Below are positions 16,851 through 25,653 of a DNA stretch of 44,594 nt, piece after piece. The number at the start of each line of letters is the position of its first letter. Position 1 is the first letter of the stretch. Below the pieces are notes generated by a model. The model saw nothing but the letters and a program-made list of their open reading frames with translations, did no database searches and was not told where the DNA came from. The DNA comes from Myxococcota bacterium. Lineage in GTDB: Bacteria > Myxococcota_A > Polyangia > Polyangiales > Houyiibacteriaceae. The stretch is from NCBI GenBank assembly GCA_028284955.1, contig JANQQS010000203.1:1-44594 (forward strand), written 5' to 3'. The position numbers and the translations under genes were made by a program.

Positions 16851-17699
16851 TTATTGCGCCATGCTCGCGGCCTGCGCCGCGGCGACCGCGGCGGCGGGCT
16901 CAAACAGCTCGGGCTGCGGGAGTTCCCAGCGGTCTTCTTCGCTGACGATGCGGCCGCTTTCGTCTCGTGCACGCACTGTCGCTTCGAGCACAACGCCGCC
17001 GGCACCAAATGCCACCATCCCAAGACGAACGCCGGTAAGCGCAGGGACCACATCGGGAATGAACTGCTGCGCGCGTTCGTCCAGCGCCGACTGGTTTTCG
17101 AAGAAAACGATTTGGTTGGGATTGGGCGCCCCGTTCACCACCGTCGCCAAATCGACCGCGATCTCGTCGAGCTCTTCTTCACGAATGGTCCCAAAACGAC
17201 GCTCTCTCGGCTCGAGGCGAATCATGCGCTCCCACTGCGAGAAATCGACCACCACATCCTCATCCGCGACCTGAACCGTGGGCGAATACTCATGAAACTC
17301 GTTGAAGCCGTTCACCGTGAGCGTGACGCTGCGCGGTTCTTCATCGAGATTGATCAGCACCCAGTCGATTTCGATTTCGTATTGGCCCCGGACCACCCAC
17401 GGCAACCGGTCGTACGGAATCGATACATCGCCAACTTCGGACAGCGCTGCGAACTGCTCATCGCTCGGCGCTTCGATAGGAAATTCGATCCGCTCTTCGA
17501 CCACGAACACCGACACATCATCGCCTTCAAATGTTGCCGGGGTGTCTTCGGTCAACGCGAACGAAAAGAGCCCGTCTTCGCCAATGAACTCACGTTCGCC
17601 TGAGCAACCGTCCATGAGCAAGCTGCCGATTGCGAACGAGCAAGCGATCACGAAGCGAAGCTCCCGACATGCCCGCTGGCGCACCATATCGAAAAACAT
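16851..17699 (-). CDS. Lipoprotein with beta-rich domain, unknown function
   Basis: Protein of 282 aa. A signal peptide ends in the lipobox LLMDGC (Cys31). The mature part contains beta-strand patterns (YEIEIDWVLINLDEEPRSV, TLTVNGFNEFHEYSP), suggesting an Ig-like or jelly-roll fold, then an acidic helical region and an Ala/Gln-rich C terminus. No domain is named with confidence. The start at 17699 supplies an acceptable signal peptide; the longer in-frame extension upstream overlaps the giant kinase gene and is rejected. It is divergent from that kinase gene across 129 bp with no clear promoter. Confidence 0.72.
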   Translation of the reverse strand: MFFDMVRQRACRELRFVIACSFAIGSLLMDGCSGEREFIGEDGLFSFALTEDTPATFEGDDVSVFVVEERIEFPIEAPSDEQFAALSEVGDVSIPYDRLPWVVRGQYEIEIDWVLINLDEEPRSVTLTVNGFNEFHEYSPTVQVADEDVVVDFSQWERMIRLEPRERRFGTIREEELDEIAVDLATVVNGAPNPNQIVFFENQSALDERAQQFIPDVVPALTGVRLGMVAFGAGGVVLEATVRARDESGRIVSEEDRWELPQPELFEPAAAVAAAQAASMAQ

Positions 17700-17828
17700 C
17701 TTCTTGAAGATAGCACTACCCACCGCGACCTGCTCATCGCGCTGCGTGCGACACCTCCCTACACGCGCCCCCGGCTCAAAGCCCGCCCGCCATCTGACTC
17801 CTCGCGTCGGGGCTCGTATACTCCGCGC

Positions 17829-20800
17829 GTGTCCGCCCATATGCTCGCCGGTCGTTTCGAGGTTCTCGCGCCCGTAGGCCAAGGCGGTATGGGGAGCGTC
17901 TTCCGGGCCCATGATCGGACCGATGGTTCGGTCGTGGCCGTGAAAATCAGCACCCATTCCGATCGAGACACGGTGCTGAGGTTTCTGCAGGAGGGGCGAA
18001 TTCTTTCTCGTATTTCGCATCCCGGCGTGGTCGGTCATCGGGCACACGGAGTGACGGCAGACGGATCGCTGTTCTTGGCCATGGATTGGCTCGATGGAGA
18101 CGATCTTCGCGCCCACCTCGCCGCTCGAGGCATGTCGGTTCTCGGATGTCTCACGGTTGCCCGACGCCTCATCAACGCCCTGTCGGTCGTACACCAAGCC
18201 GGCGTCGTGCATCGGGATCTCAAACCGTCCAACATTATGCTCCCCCAAAGCGATGAGAAGGAGGCGACGCTCGTCGATTTCGGAATCGCATCGCCACCGC
18301 TTCTGCGGATCTCGTCTGCCTCACCGAACAACAGCGCCGATGCGATCGCAGGCACCCCCGGATACCTCGCCCCAGAGCAGATCGCGCAAGGAACGGTAAG
18401 CGAGCGAAGCGATTTCTTCAGCCTCGGATGCGTACTTTTTGAATGCGTCACCAATCAACCAGCATTTCGAGCTAACGATCTCGACGATTTGCGCGCACGC
18501 ATTCTCCATCAGCCGCCACCCGACATCGCCGACATACGGCCCGACGTCCCTCCTCGTTTCGCTTCACTGATTCACAATCTGCTGGCCAAGAATCCAGACG
18601 ATCGCCCCTCCGGGGCGCAGGAACTCCTCGACCTGCTCCGGCAGATCGAAACTCTCGATCGAGAATCCGGCCTCGCGTCAGCAGGACCTGAACCACCCGC
18701 GAAGGCGCTTTGGATAACCGATCACGAGCGGCGCGTGGTGACCGTCGTCCTCGCGGTCACGAACCCTAACCCGAAGATCAAAGACACAGGGCAAAATGAA
18801 GCCTTCGCGAACACGTTGAGTGTGCGCGCCTCGCCACGGAGCATCGTCAAGATCTCTGAGCGATACGGCGCCCGTCTCGATGCGCTTTCGGATGAGATGT
18901 TCGCTTTCATCTTCGAAGGGCCTCATACACCGTTCGAACGTGCCTATCGCGCTATGGATCTCGCGCGCGACATGCGGCGACAATACCCAACGCTACCGCT
19001 CGGCATCGCCACGCTACGACGCAGTGAATCTCGCGAAAGCCTGTTGAACGCGGTCACCCCACTTTGCGAGACACTACAACGCCGAGACATCAGCAAACCG
19101 CTCGACATTCAAGTCGACGAGGACACAACACGGCTCTTGCAGCAGCGCGCGACGAATAAGGAAAACGCCGCGCAGCCAGCTCTCTTTGTTGGAAGACAAC
19201 AAGAACTCGGCACACTTCGAGAGGCACTCGACCAATGCGCAAACCAGCGCCGAGCCCGAGCCATGATCGTGTCTGGCGAAGCAGGCCTTGGAAAAACGCG
19301 ACTCGCGGCAGAGTTTCGAGCATGGGCAGAGAAGAAATACGGACACGTAGTTCAACTGGACGCGATGGCCAGTTTGTCGCCCGGACCCTACGGCGCGGTG
19401 GCGAGCGCACTCAAGACAGCATGGGGTTTGCATCCGCAGAGCGACCTCGCTGACCTGCGCAACGCTTTGCTTCGCATCGCGGCGACATGCACTGCTCGTA
19501 GCGCCGAGGATTCGATTCGATTTGCGACCGCCGCGTTTTTGGGAGAGCTGGTAGGCGTACCTTTTCCCGATGATCGATTCGCTCAACTGCGCGCCGCGAG
19601 ACTCGATCCATCTCTCATGGCGGAACGGATTCGGGAAGCATTTTTCTGCTGGGTGCGGTTTACCTGCCGCGCCGGTCCTACCCTCTGGATCATCGACGAC
19701 ATCCACGCGGCCGACGATGCATCCTCCGCACTCATCGCAGACTGTCTGCAATCTATGATGAACGAGCCACTCTTTGTGCTCGGACTCGCACGATCGGAAA
19801 CGCCGCTGCCCGCTCTAACGAACGCAACGCGTGTACATCGCCTCGAGCTTGGTCGACTCAGCGTCGACGACAGTCAGCGTCTGGCGCGCGCCTCATTGCG
19901 AGCCCCCGCAAGCGAGCGGTGGATATCCGATGCCACGGAGCGCGCACAAGGAAATGCTTTTTTTTTGGAGGAACTGATCCGCGCACAGAACTCGTCTCCG
20001 CAGCGTTCCCATGCAACCGCGCGAGTCTCACCGACAGGGCGCAGCGATCCCTATCACGATGCGCACGCTCTCGACGATCGGCCGAGCGATATGCCAAGCG
20101 ATGACCTTCCGAACACGGTACTTGGGGTCATCGAATCGCGACTATCGGAGTTGACCAATGAAGCGCGTGCCGTGCTGCGCGCAGGTAGCGTGCTCGGGCC
20201 CGTATTTTGGCAGCCGGGAATCGAGGTCCTTCTGCGCGCAGATGCGCAAGGCGACGAGCGTGCCAGCTCGATTCGTTCCGCACTCGATTCGCTATGCAAC
20301 GGCGATTGGATTACCAAGCGCGATTCGAGCCGCTTTGGGCCGACCGAGTATGCATTTCGACACGCGCTGGTTCGCGACGCGTGTTACGCAATGCTGACCG
20401 ACCGAGACCGAGTCGTGGGCCATTTCGTGGCGGGAGAATGGCTCGAAGGGCAAGGCGAAGACAACCCAGTGATCCTGGCCGAACATTTCGAGCGGGGCGA
20501 CGCAGGAACCCGAGCGGTGCCTTGGTTTTTGCGTGCTGCGGAACGGTTTCTGCGTGCAAACGATCTGCGAGGCACGATTCACTACGCGGAGCGCGGCGTT
20601 CACAGCGGAGCCGAAAACGAATTGCTGGGCGAACTTTGCCTCCGTCAGTCAGAGGCGTTTACATGGCTCGGCCAAGCAACGGATGCCAAGACCGTTGTCT
20701 TGAGAGCTCTTTCGTGCCTGACACCAAAGACAGGCCTGTGGTACCGCGCCGTGGCCGAGCTTTGTGACGCATGCGCGGTGCTTGGCACCCCAGACGACAC

Positions 20801-21830
20801 AGACCCTTGGACGAAAGACCTGACCGCTCCTTCGCTCAGCCATGAGCCTCGGGGTCTTGAAACCCAGAGCCAAGAGTTCAAGCACCTCGAGCAACGCGCC
20901 GCAGCGCTCTCGCGAATTTCTTTTGCCATGATGCTCATCGGAAAGCAGTCTCTCGCCGAGCAAACGCTCAGCGATGCACAACAGACGTACGAACGAATGG
21001 CGACCGCCAATCCGCTGGTTCGGGGACATCTCGAACACGCCACCGCAGCGATCCGCATGATGCAGGGGGCGCGCGAACGCGCCGCGGCGGCGTATCAAGA
21101 TGCCGCGGAAGCCTTTCGCATGGCCGGAGCGCTCCGGCACGCAAACGGGGCAATGGTGAATACCGGAGCGATGTATATCGAGCTTGGTCTTTCTCGCCGC
21201 GCACGCGATATCCTTCAGCCGGCCCTACGCGCCGCCGAGGAACACAACTTTCCCTATTCGATCGAGCTTGCCCGCCTCAACCTGGGCATCGCGCTCTCGC
21301 GAAGCGATGAACCCGAGGAAGGGAAACGCCTCGCCCTCCAAGCGTGCCAAGCGTTTCATGCTCAAGGGGACCGCCGGCTCGAAGCATCGGCCCATTGTGC
21401 GCTTGCCGAAATGGTTCTCGCAGAGCCGAACTCTACTATCAAAACCCGACGACTCGCTCGCGCGCACGCCTGCCGGGCGGTGCGCGTCGCGAGAGGGTTG
21501 CCGGCCGCTCAGGCAGCCGCGTACGGCGTGCTCGCGCAAACGCGGCTTCACGCCGGCCAACCCGAACGAGCACTCGACGCAGCTACCCGAGGCATGGCCC
21601 TGCGCGACATGCAGCCTCTCGAGGAACGCGATGTGCTGTTGCGACTGGTCCACGCGGAGGCACTTTTCCATACCGGGAGACGCGATGCTGCGCGTGAGCA
21701 CCTGAACGATTTAGTATCGGAGCTCGATCGACAGGCTCAGCAAATCGAATCCGCGGAAGCGCGCCGAGCATTTAAGCAGTCGGTTCCCGAGCACCACCGC
21801 GTGCACGCACTCGCATCTGCATGGTCGTAA
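17829..21830 (+). CDS. Giant Ser/Thr kinase / cyclase-like / AAA ATPase / TPR protein
   Basis: Protein of 1333 aa. Residues 10-275 form a Ser/Thr kinase with GQGGMG (17-22), Lys39, HRD (128-130) and DFG (150-152). Residues about 298-440 resemble a class III nucleotidyl cyclase but lack the first metal-binding Asp: TVVLAVTNP stands where a VLFADIVG-like motif is expected, so this domain is probably inactive. An AAA ATPase of the MalT/LuxR type follows, with Walker A GEAGLGKT (483-490) and Walker B LWIIDD (619-624). The rest is helical TPR repeats. This order matches the kinase/cyclase fusion regulators of myxobacteria. GTG 17829 is used; ATG 17841 is also possible. Target unknown. Confidence 0.9.
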   Translation: MSAHMLAGRFEVLAPVGQGGMGSVFRAHDRTDGSVVAVKISTHSDRDTVLRFLQEGRILSRISHPGVVGHRAHGVTADGSLFLAMDWLDGDDLRAHLAARGMSVLGCLTVARRLINALSVVHQAGVVHRDLKPSNIMLPQSDEKEATLVDFGIASPPLLRISSASPNNSADAIAGTPGYLAPEQIAQGTVSERSDFFSLGCVLFECVTNQPAFRANDLDDLRARILHQPPPDIADIRPDVPPRFASLIHNLLAKNPDDRPSGAQELLDLLRQIETLDRESGLASAGPEPPAKALWITDHERRVVTVVLAVTNPNPKIKDTGQNEAFANTLSVRASPRSIVKISERYGARLDALSDEMFAFIFEGPHTPFERAYRAMDLARDMRRQYPTLPLGIATLRRSESRESLLNAVTPLCETLQRRDISKPLDIQVDEDTTRLLQQRATNKENAAQPALFVGRQQELGTLREALDQCANQRRARAMIVSGEAGLGKTRLAAEFRAWAEKKYGHVVQLDAMASLSPGPYGAVASALKTAWGLHPQSDLADLRNALLRIAATCTARSAEDSIRFATAAFLGELVGVPFPDDRFAQLRAARLDPSLMAERIREAFFCWVRFTCRAGPTLWIIDDIHAADDASSALIADCLQSMMNEPLFVLGLARSETPLPALTNATRVHRLELGRLSVDDSQRLARASLRAPASERWISDATERAQGNAFFLEELIRAQNSSPQRSHATARVSPTGRSDPYHDAHALDDRPSDMPSDDLPNTVLGVIESRLSELTNEARAVLRAGSVLGPVFWQPGIEVLLRADAQGDERASSIRSALDSLCNGDWITKRDSSRFGPTEYAFRHALVRDACYAMLTDRDRVVGHFVAGEWLEGQGEDNPVILAEHFERGDAGTRAVPWFLRAAERFLRANDLRGTIHYAERGVHSGAENELLGELCLRQSEAFTWLGQATDAKTVVLRALSCLTPKTGLWYRAVAELCDACAVLGTPDDTDPWTKDLTAPSLSHEPRGLETQSQEFKHLEQRAAALSRISFAMMLIGKQSLAEQTLSDAQQTYERMATANPLVRGHLEHATAAIRMMQGARERAAAAYQDAAEAFRMAGALRHANGAMVNTGAMYIELGLSRRARDILQPALRAAEEHNFPYSIELARLNLGIALSRSDEPEEGKRLALQACQAFHAQGDRRLEASAHCALAEMVLAEPNSTIKTRRLARAHACRAVRVARGLPAAQAAAYGVLAQTRLHAGQPERALDAATRGMALRDMQPLEERDVLLRLVHAEALFHTGRRDAAREHLNDLVSELDRQAQQIESAEARRAFKQSVPEHHRVHALASAWS

Positions 21831-21841
21831 CTTGGTGTGGC

Positions 21842-21890
21842 GTCCGAAGGATGCAGCTAGATCGCCGCTCGGGCGAGAACACCTTCGGAC
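21842..21890. terminator. Stem-loop at the junction of convergent genes
   Basis: Perfect 9-bp arms GTCCGAAGG/CCTTCGGAC at 21842-21850 and 21882-21890, with a smaller CGCC/GGCG stem inside, straddle the 26-bp gap between the kinase stop and the propeller lipoprotein stop. This placement suits a bidirectional terminator, although no T-run is evident and one arm is coding. Confidence 0.4.
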
Positions 21891-23422
21891 CAATACAATA
21901 CTTCATCGGAATCTGGAATTGGCCACCACGCGTCTACGTTGAGCGCGATCACGCGGACTTGATCGGAACCAACGCTCGATCGGAGAAGGGCGCGAGGCAT
22001 ATCCGGAGCGTCGGCGATCCAGACAAGCTGGGACGTTTCAACCGAAGAGCCTACGTAGGCTGCCGAACCGGCCATCGCATCGCCTGCGCCGAGCGCGGCA
22101 ACACCTTCTTCTGTTTCCACGGAGCCTACGAAGAGGGTGCCGCCTTCGTTGATAAACGCGACCTCGGCCGAATCAGGAGAAAACGCGACGCGAAAACGTG
22201 TGGCAGAATCTGCGGCGCCGCTCGAGCCCACGTCGGTTCCGATAGCGATCGCGTCCGTGTCTCCACCCGCGGGTACGCTCCAGAGGGTCTCTTCGCTCAG
22301 ATACACGATGATTTTTTCGTCGGGGGAAAGCGCTTGGCCAACCGCCTCCGCGGTCGCCAATGTCACGATGGGATTTTCTTCCGGTTTTTCGCGAAACCGA
22401 AACGAGGGATTTCCATCCACAATAAAGTGAAGAAACTTCCGTCCCGCGGATGCTTGACGCTCGATAAGATGGTCATCACCTTCGAGCAAGCCACTTTCCG
22501 CATCGACCAAAATTTCTTCGGTTCCACGTTCGAGCTGAACCCGCGCCAAGCGATCGCCCGCCCGCGCGAAGTTATGGTTGTCGCCGAGCCCCACCGGCGC
22601 CATGACCCAGTCGCTCGGCCCAAATGGCATCTGAAACGGGTCCAGCTCGAAGTTCGTGCGCACGCGAAAGTATGTCGGCACGGCGGTCATGGAAGACCCC
22701 GCGTTTGCCGGAGAAATGAGAATCAGCGTGCGGCCGCTCGCGGAAAGCTGGTCCAAACCGCCCAGCACCTCGTCCCGTTCGAACAATGTGCGCGCTTGCC
22801 GGTAGCCATCTTCTGGGCCGCGAACGCTCACGCGATCTTTGTCGCCTACGCGTTCGCGCACCAGAAGACGCGGCTCGAACTCAGTGTCGTCAACCTTGAG
22901 GAGAAAAGATCGAAACTCGCGCACGCCGCGACCACTCGTTCCCACGCTCAGCGAGACAGGTTCGTCTGAACCCGTCACGTCCACGACAAAGAACGAGTTT
23001 TGCGCGCCAAAGGCGACGAACCGATCGTCGATGAGAAACTGAACTTCGTCGCCAGAACGAGCTCCTGTGACCATGCGAGCGCGCCCCTGCTCCAAATCGA
23101 CAGCCCAAAGCTCAGTCTTCCCGTCCGCGCAGACGAGGTACGCCGCGCGGACTCCATCGCTCGAAACGGCCACCACATCGCCGCCCTCTCCTTCCGGCGC
23201 GCACACGTCGCTGGCCCGCGTCCATTCGGTCGCGCCCGCATCCACATCCGACGAAGCATCGGCGGGACGAACGGGATCCGTCGCGTCGGTTGTCCCGCCA
23301 TCGGTCGGTACGGCAGCGGTGTCGTCATCTCCGCACCCGACGAATAGGCCCCCCGCACTCACAAGGATAAACGCCAGCGCGCGATGGCTGGCCCCCGCAT
23401 TCCGTTTGCACTCGTCTCGCAT
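21857..23422 (-). CDS. Lipoprotein with predicted beta-propeller
   Basis: Protein of about 521 aa. A signal peptide ends in the lipobox LFVGC, followed by a long Asp/Thr/Ala-rich spacer. The remainder shows TolB/WD40-like blades: repeated patterns such as VAVSSDGVRAAYLV, ALSPDEKIIVYLS and RVAFSPDSAEVAFIN. A surface or periplasmic scaffold or binding role is likely. ATG 23422 is chosen; GTG 23440 is an alternative, and neither has a clear ribosome-binding site. It is divergent from the FHA/sigma-54 activator gene across 169 bp. Confidence 0.75.
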   Translation of the reverse strand: MRDECKRNAGASHRALAFILVSAGGLFVGCGDDDTAAVPTDGGTTDATDPVRPADASSDVDAGATEWTRASDVCAPEGEGGDVVAVSSDGVRAAYLVCADGKTELWAVDLEQGRARMVTGARSGDEVQFLIDDRFVAFGAQNSFFVVDVTGSDEPVSLSVGTSGRGVREFRSFLLKVDDTEFEPRLLVRERVGDKDRVSVRGPEDGYRQARTLFERDEVLGGLDQLSASGRTLILISPANAGSSMTAVPTYFRVRTNFELDPFQMPFGPSDWVMAPVGLGDNHNFARAGDRLARVQLERGTEEILVDAESGLLEGDDHLIERQASAGRKFLHFIVDGNPSFRFREKPEENPIVTLATAEAVGQALSPDEKIIVYLSEETLWSVPAGGDTDAIAIGTDVGSSGAADSATRFRVAFSPDSAEVAFINEGGTLFVGSVETEEGVAALGAGDAMAGSAAYVGSSVETSQLVWIADAPDMPRALLRSSVGSDQVRVIALNVDAWWPIPDSDEVLYWSEGVLARAAI

Positions 23423-23591
23423 AAGAGATCGATTTAGCACCGTGGAGGTCGCGCGCTACGGGACTTTCGACGATCGCTCGATCACTGCCCCCATCCATGG
23501 ACCGTTTATCCGGCGTACCCCTTACAGTCATCGGAAAACTTCGCGCGACAATTTCCCCCTCGCCCATTCGTGAGGCAGGCTAGGCTCTCGT

Positions 23592-25121
23592 ATGCGATGG
23601 GAAACCACCCTCAAGGACACTCCCAGGCCCGAAAAGCGTTCGGCGAACCCGGTGGTGTACACGCTTTACTCGCCGCCTCGCGTGCATGTGCCGCCGACGG
23701 CGACGCCGATCCGCGGGCGATCCTTGTGGATTGGACGAGCCCTGTCCCATCACGATCCGGCCCACGAAGATCCCCAAGCAGATCCTGCGGAGACACTACC
23801 GGTCAGCGGAATTGGACTTCCTGGCGACCCTCGAGTCTCCCGGAACCACGCACGGCTTGATGTCGCGCCAAACGGCGATGTGCGCCTTACAGATGCGAGC
23901 AGCACGGGCACCCACGTCAACGGTACGAAGGTCGAAACCGCGGTTCTCAAGGATGGCGACCTGATACGCGCGGGCAACTCGTTCTTGCTGTTTCGTGAGC
24001 ACGTTTCCGATACCGGGGAGACCGAGTTCGGGTTCATCGGCCAAGCGCCCGCCATCGTCGCGCTTCGGCGCACGCTGCAGCTAGTTGGAGAGAGCGACGC
24101 GACGGTGCTCATTCTCGGCGAAAGTGGAACCGGAAAAGAGCTCGCCGCGCGGGCGGTTCATGAAGCAAGCGGGCGCAAAGGACGCTTCGTCGCGGTCAAT
24201 TGCGGGGCGATTCCCGAAACCCTCGCCGAGAGTCAGCTCTTCGGACACGTCGCCGGCGCCTACACTGGCGCAAAATCGGATGCCGCCGGGTTCTTCCGCG
24301 CAGCTGACCACGGAACCCTATTCCTGGACGAGGTGGGCGACCTCGCGATCACGCTTCAACCCAAACTGCTGCGCGCACTCGAGGAGCGCGCTGTGACCCC
24401 GGTGGGCGCGACCAAAAGTATTCCCTGCGACGTTCGGGTGGTGGCCGCGACCAACCGAGATTTGATCGCAGACATCTCGGCGCAGCAGTATCGGGGCGAC
24501 CTGTACGCGCGGCTCGCCGAGTTTACTTTGGAACTGCCACCGCTGCGGCAACGCCGCGAAGACATCCTGCCTATTTTGATGGCATCGCTGGGTTCGTTCG
24601 AGCTCGACCCGAAGTTGGTGTCCGAGCTGCTTCACTATGAATGGCCCTTCAACGTTCGGGAGCTCCTCAAAGTGGCCAAGCAGCTGGCCATTCAGGCGCG
24701 GGCGATCGGCTCCAACGCCGGAGAGCCGGCGCCTCGACTCACCCTCGACATGGTGGCCACCAGCTGGCAGCGTTTGCCGGCTGCCGCAAGCCAGGCCGCC
24801 GCAGGTTCACCCTCGAGCGCATCCGCACCCGCGGGAGACTCCGAACGGCCAGCCTCAGAGCCTCCCTCCGCGATTCCCAACCGCGAAGAGCTCGAAGCGA
24901 TGCTGCGCAAGCACGCCGGCGTCATCGCGCACGTGGCGCGCGAAACCGGACGCTCGCGCAAACAAGTCTACCGCTGGCTCGAGCAACACGGACTCCGCGC
25001 GGAAGTATTTCGGACGGAGGGCGATCCCAGCGAACCGAAACGCTCGTCGGAAGCCCAGTCTCCATCGGAAGCCCAGGCTCCATCGGAAGCCCAGTCTCCG
25101 GATCAAGGTGAAGACGCCTAA
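23592..25121 (+). CDS. FHA-domain sigma-54 transcription activator
   Basis: Protein of 509 aa. Residues about 20-135 are a forkhead-associated domain (GRA at 48-50, SRNH at 83-86), which binds phosphothreonine. A sigma-54-interacting AAA+ domain follows with Walker A GESGTGKE (176-183), the loop GAYTGA (222-227) and Walker B TLFLDEVGD. A C-terminal Fis-like helix-turn-helix (HVARETGRSRKQVYRWLEQHGL) binds DNA. The sigma-54 contact loop has Tyr in place of the usual Phe of GAFTGA. FHA activators are usually controlled by Ser/Thr kinases, of which three are encoded nearby. The C-terminal tail contains SEAQSP three times. Its stop codon overlaps that of the convergent gene. Confidence 0.95.
   Translation: MRWETTLKDTPRPEKRSANPVVYTLYSPPRVHVPPTATPIRGRSLWIGRALSHHDPAHEDPQADPAETLPVSGIGLPGDPRVSRNHARLDVAPNGDVRLTDASSTGTHVNGTKVETAVLKDGDLIRAGNSFLLFREHVSDTGETEFGFIGQAPAIVALRRTLQLVGESDATVLILGESGTGKELAARAVHEASGRKGRFVAVNCGAIPETLAESQLFGHVAGAYTGAKSDAAGFFRAADHGTLFLDEVGDLAITLQPKLLRALEERAVTPVGATKSIPCDVRVVAATNRDLIADISAQQYRGDLYARLAEFTLELPPLRQRREDILPILMASLGSFELDPKLVSELLHYEWPFNVRELLKVAKQLAIQARAIGSNAGEPAPRLTLDMVATSWQRLPAAASQAAAGSPSSASAPAGDSERPASEPPSAIPNREELEAMLRKHAGVIAHVARETGRSRKQVYRWLEQHGLRAEVFRTEGDPSEPKRSSEAQSPSEAQAPSEAQSPDQGEDA
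25047..25100. repeat. 18-bp tandem repeat at the 3' end of the FHA activator gene
   Basis: Three 18-bp units (25047-25064, 25065-25082, 25083-25100), nearly identical, encode SEAQSP, SEAQAP and SEAQSP in the C-terminal tail beyond the DNA-binding helix. Confidence 0.85.
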
Positions 25122-25531
25122 GCAGGTTTCGTTTCGCGAATCGTCTGCATGATCTTGTTGAGCTGCTGCTGGTGGATCGCGCTGGTGACGTAGTTGGTGA
25201 AAAACCCCGTCACATATGCCGCAACGTCGAGCACGATAGAAGCGGTGACCGTGTCGCTCGCGCCCTGTACGCCCCGTCGCGTCTGCTCTTCATTGAGCTG
25301 TACCGACAGTTGGTAGTCGACCCATACCCCGTAGAGCCCGCACGAGACGATGGTCAGCAGCAAGTCAAGACCGTACGACGAGCCGGTCGGCGTGCGTCCT
25401 GTGAGCCAGGTCATCTCTTCGTACATGCGGTAGTACCAATACAGGAGGTAGAAACCGCACGTAAACAGGCTCAAAACGATCACAATACCGGGGTCGCGGG
25501 CTTCTACTGCGTTCGAGTCGTGTGGGCTCAT
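25118..25531 (-). CDS. DUF4234-type small membrane protein
   Basis: Protein of 137 aa with three hydrophobic helices: IVIVLSLFTCGFYLLYWYY, then LDLLLTIVSCGLYGVWVDYQL and TASIVLDVAAYVTGFFTNYV. The repeated S(L/I)xTCGxYxxYW pattern is characteristic of the DUF4234 family of unknown function. The start at 25531 has GGAGG at somewhat long spacing. An upstream in-frame ATG at 25567 is possible. Its stop codon shares bases with that of the FHA activator (CTAA, 25118-25121). The 122 bp upstream to the next gene show nothing. Confidence 0.75.
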   Translation of the reverse strand: MSPHDSNAVEARDPGIVIVLSLFTCGFYLLYWYYRMYEEMTWLTGRTPTGSSYGLDLLLTIVSCGLYGVWVDYQLSVQLNEEQTRRGVQGASDTVTASIVLDVAAYVTGFFTNYVTSAIHQQQLNKIMQTIRETKPA

Positions 25532-25653
25532 ATCAAAACGGGTCCCTCCGTTCCGGTGTACCATCATCGCGTATCGAAGCGCGCGATTTCAGCTGTTTAG
25601 GCAATCGAGCAAAGACCGCTTGAACCTGAACGTGTGAACAGTTATGGAACACC

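Noticed and set aside
17700-18248. In-frame N-terminal extension of the lipoprotein gene at 16851-17699
   Set aside because: It would remove the signal peptide from the N terminus and overlap the opposite-strand kinase gene.
21821-22969. Long plus-strand open frame opposite the propeller lipoprotein
   Set aside because: Arg/His/Ala-rich shadow of the minus-strand gene, with no ribosome-binding site or recognisable domain.
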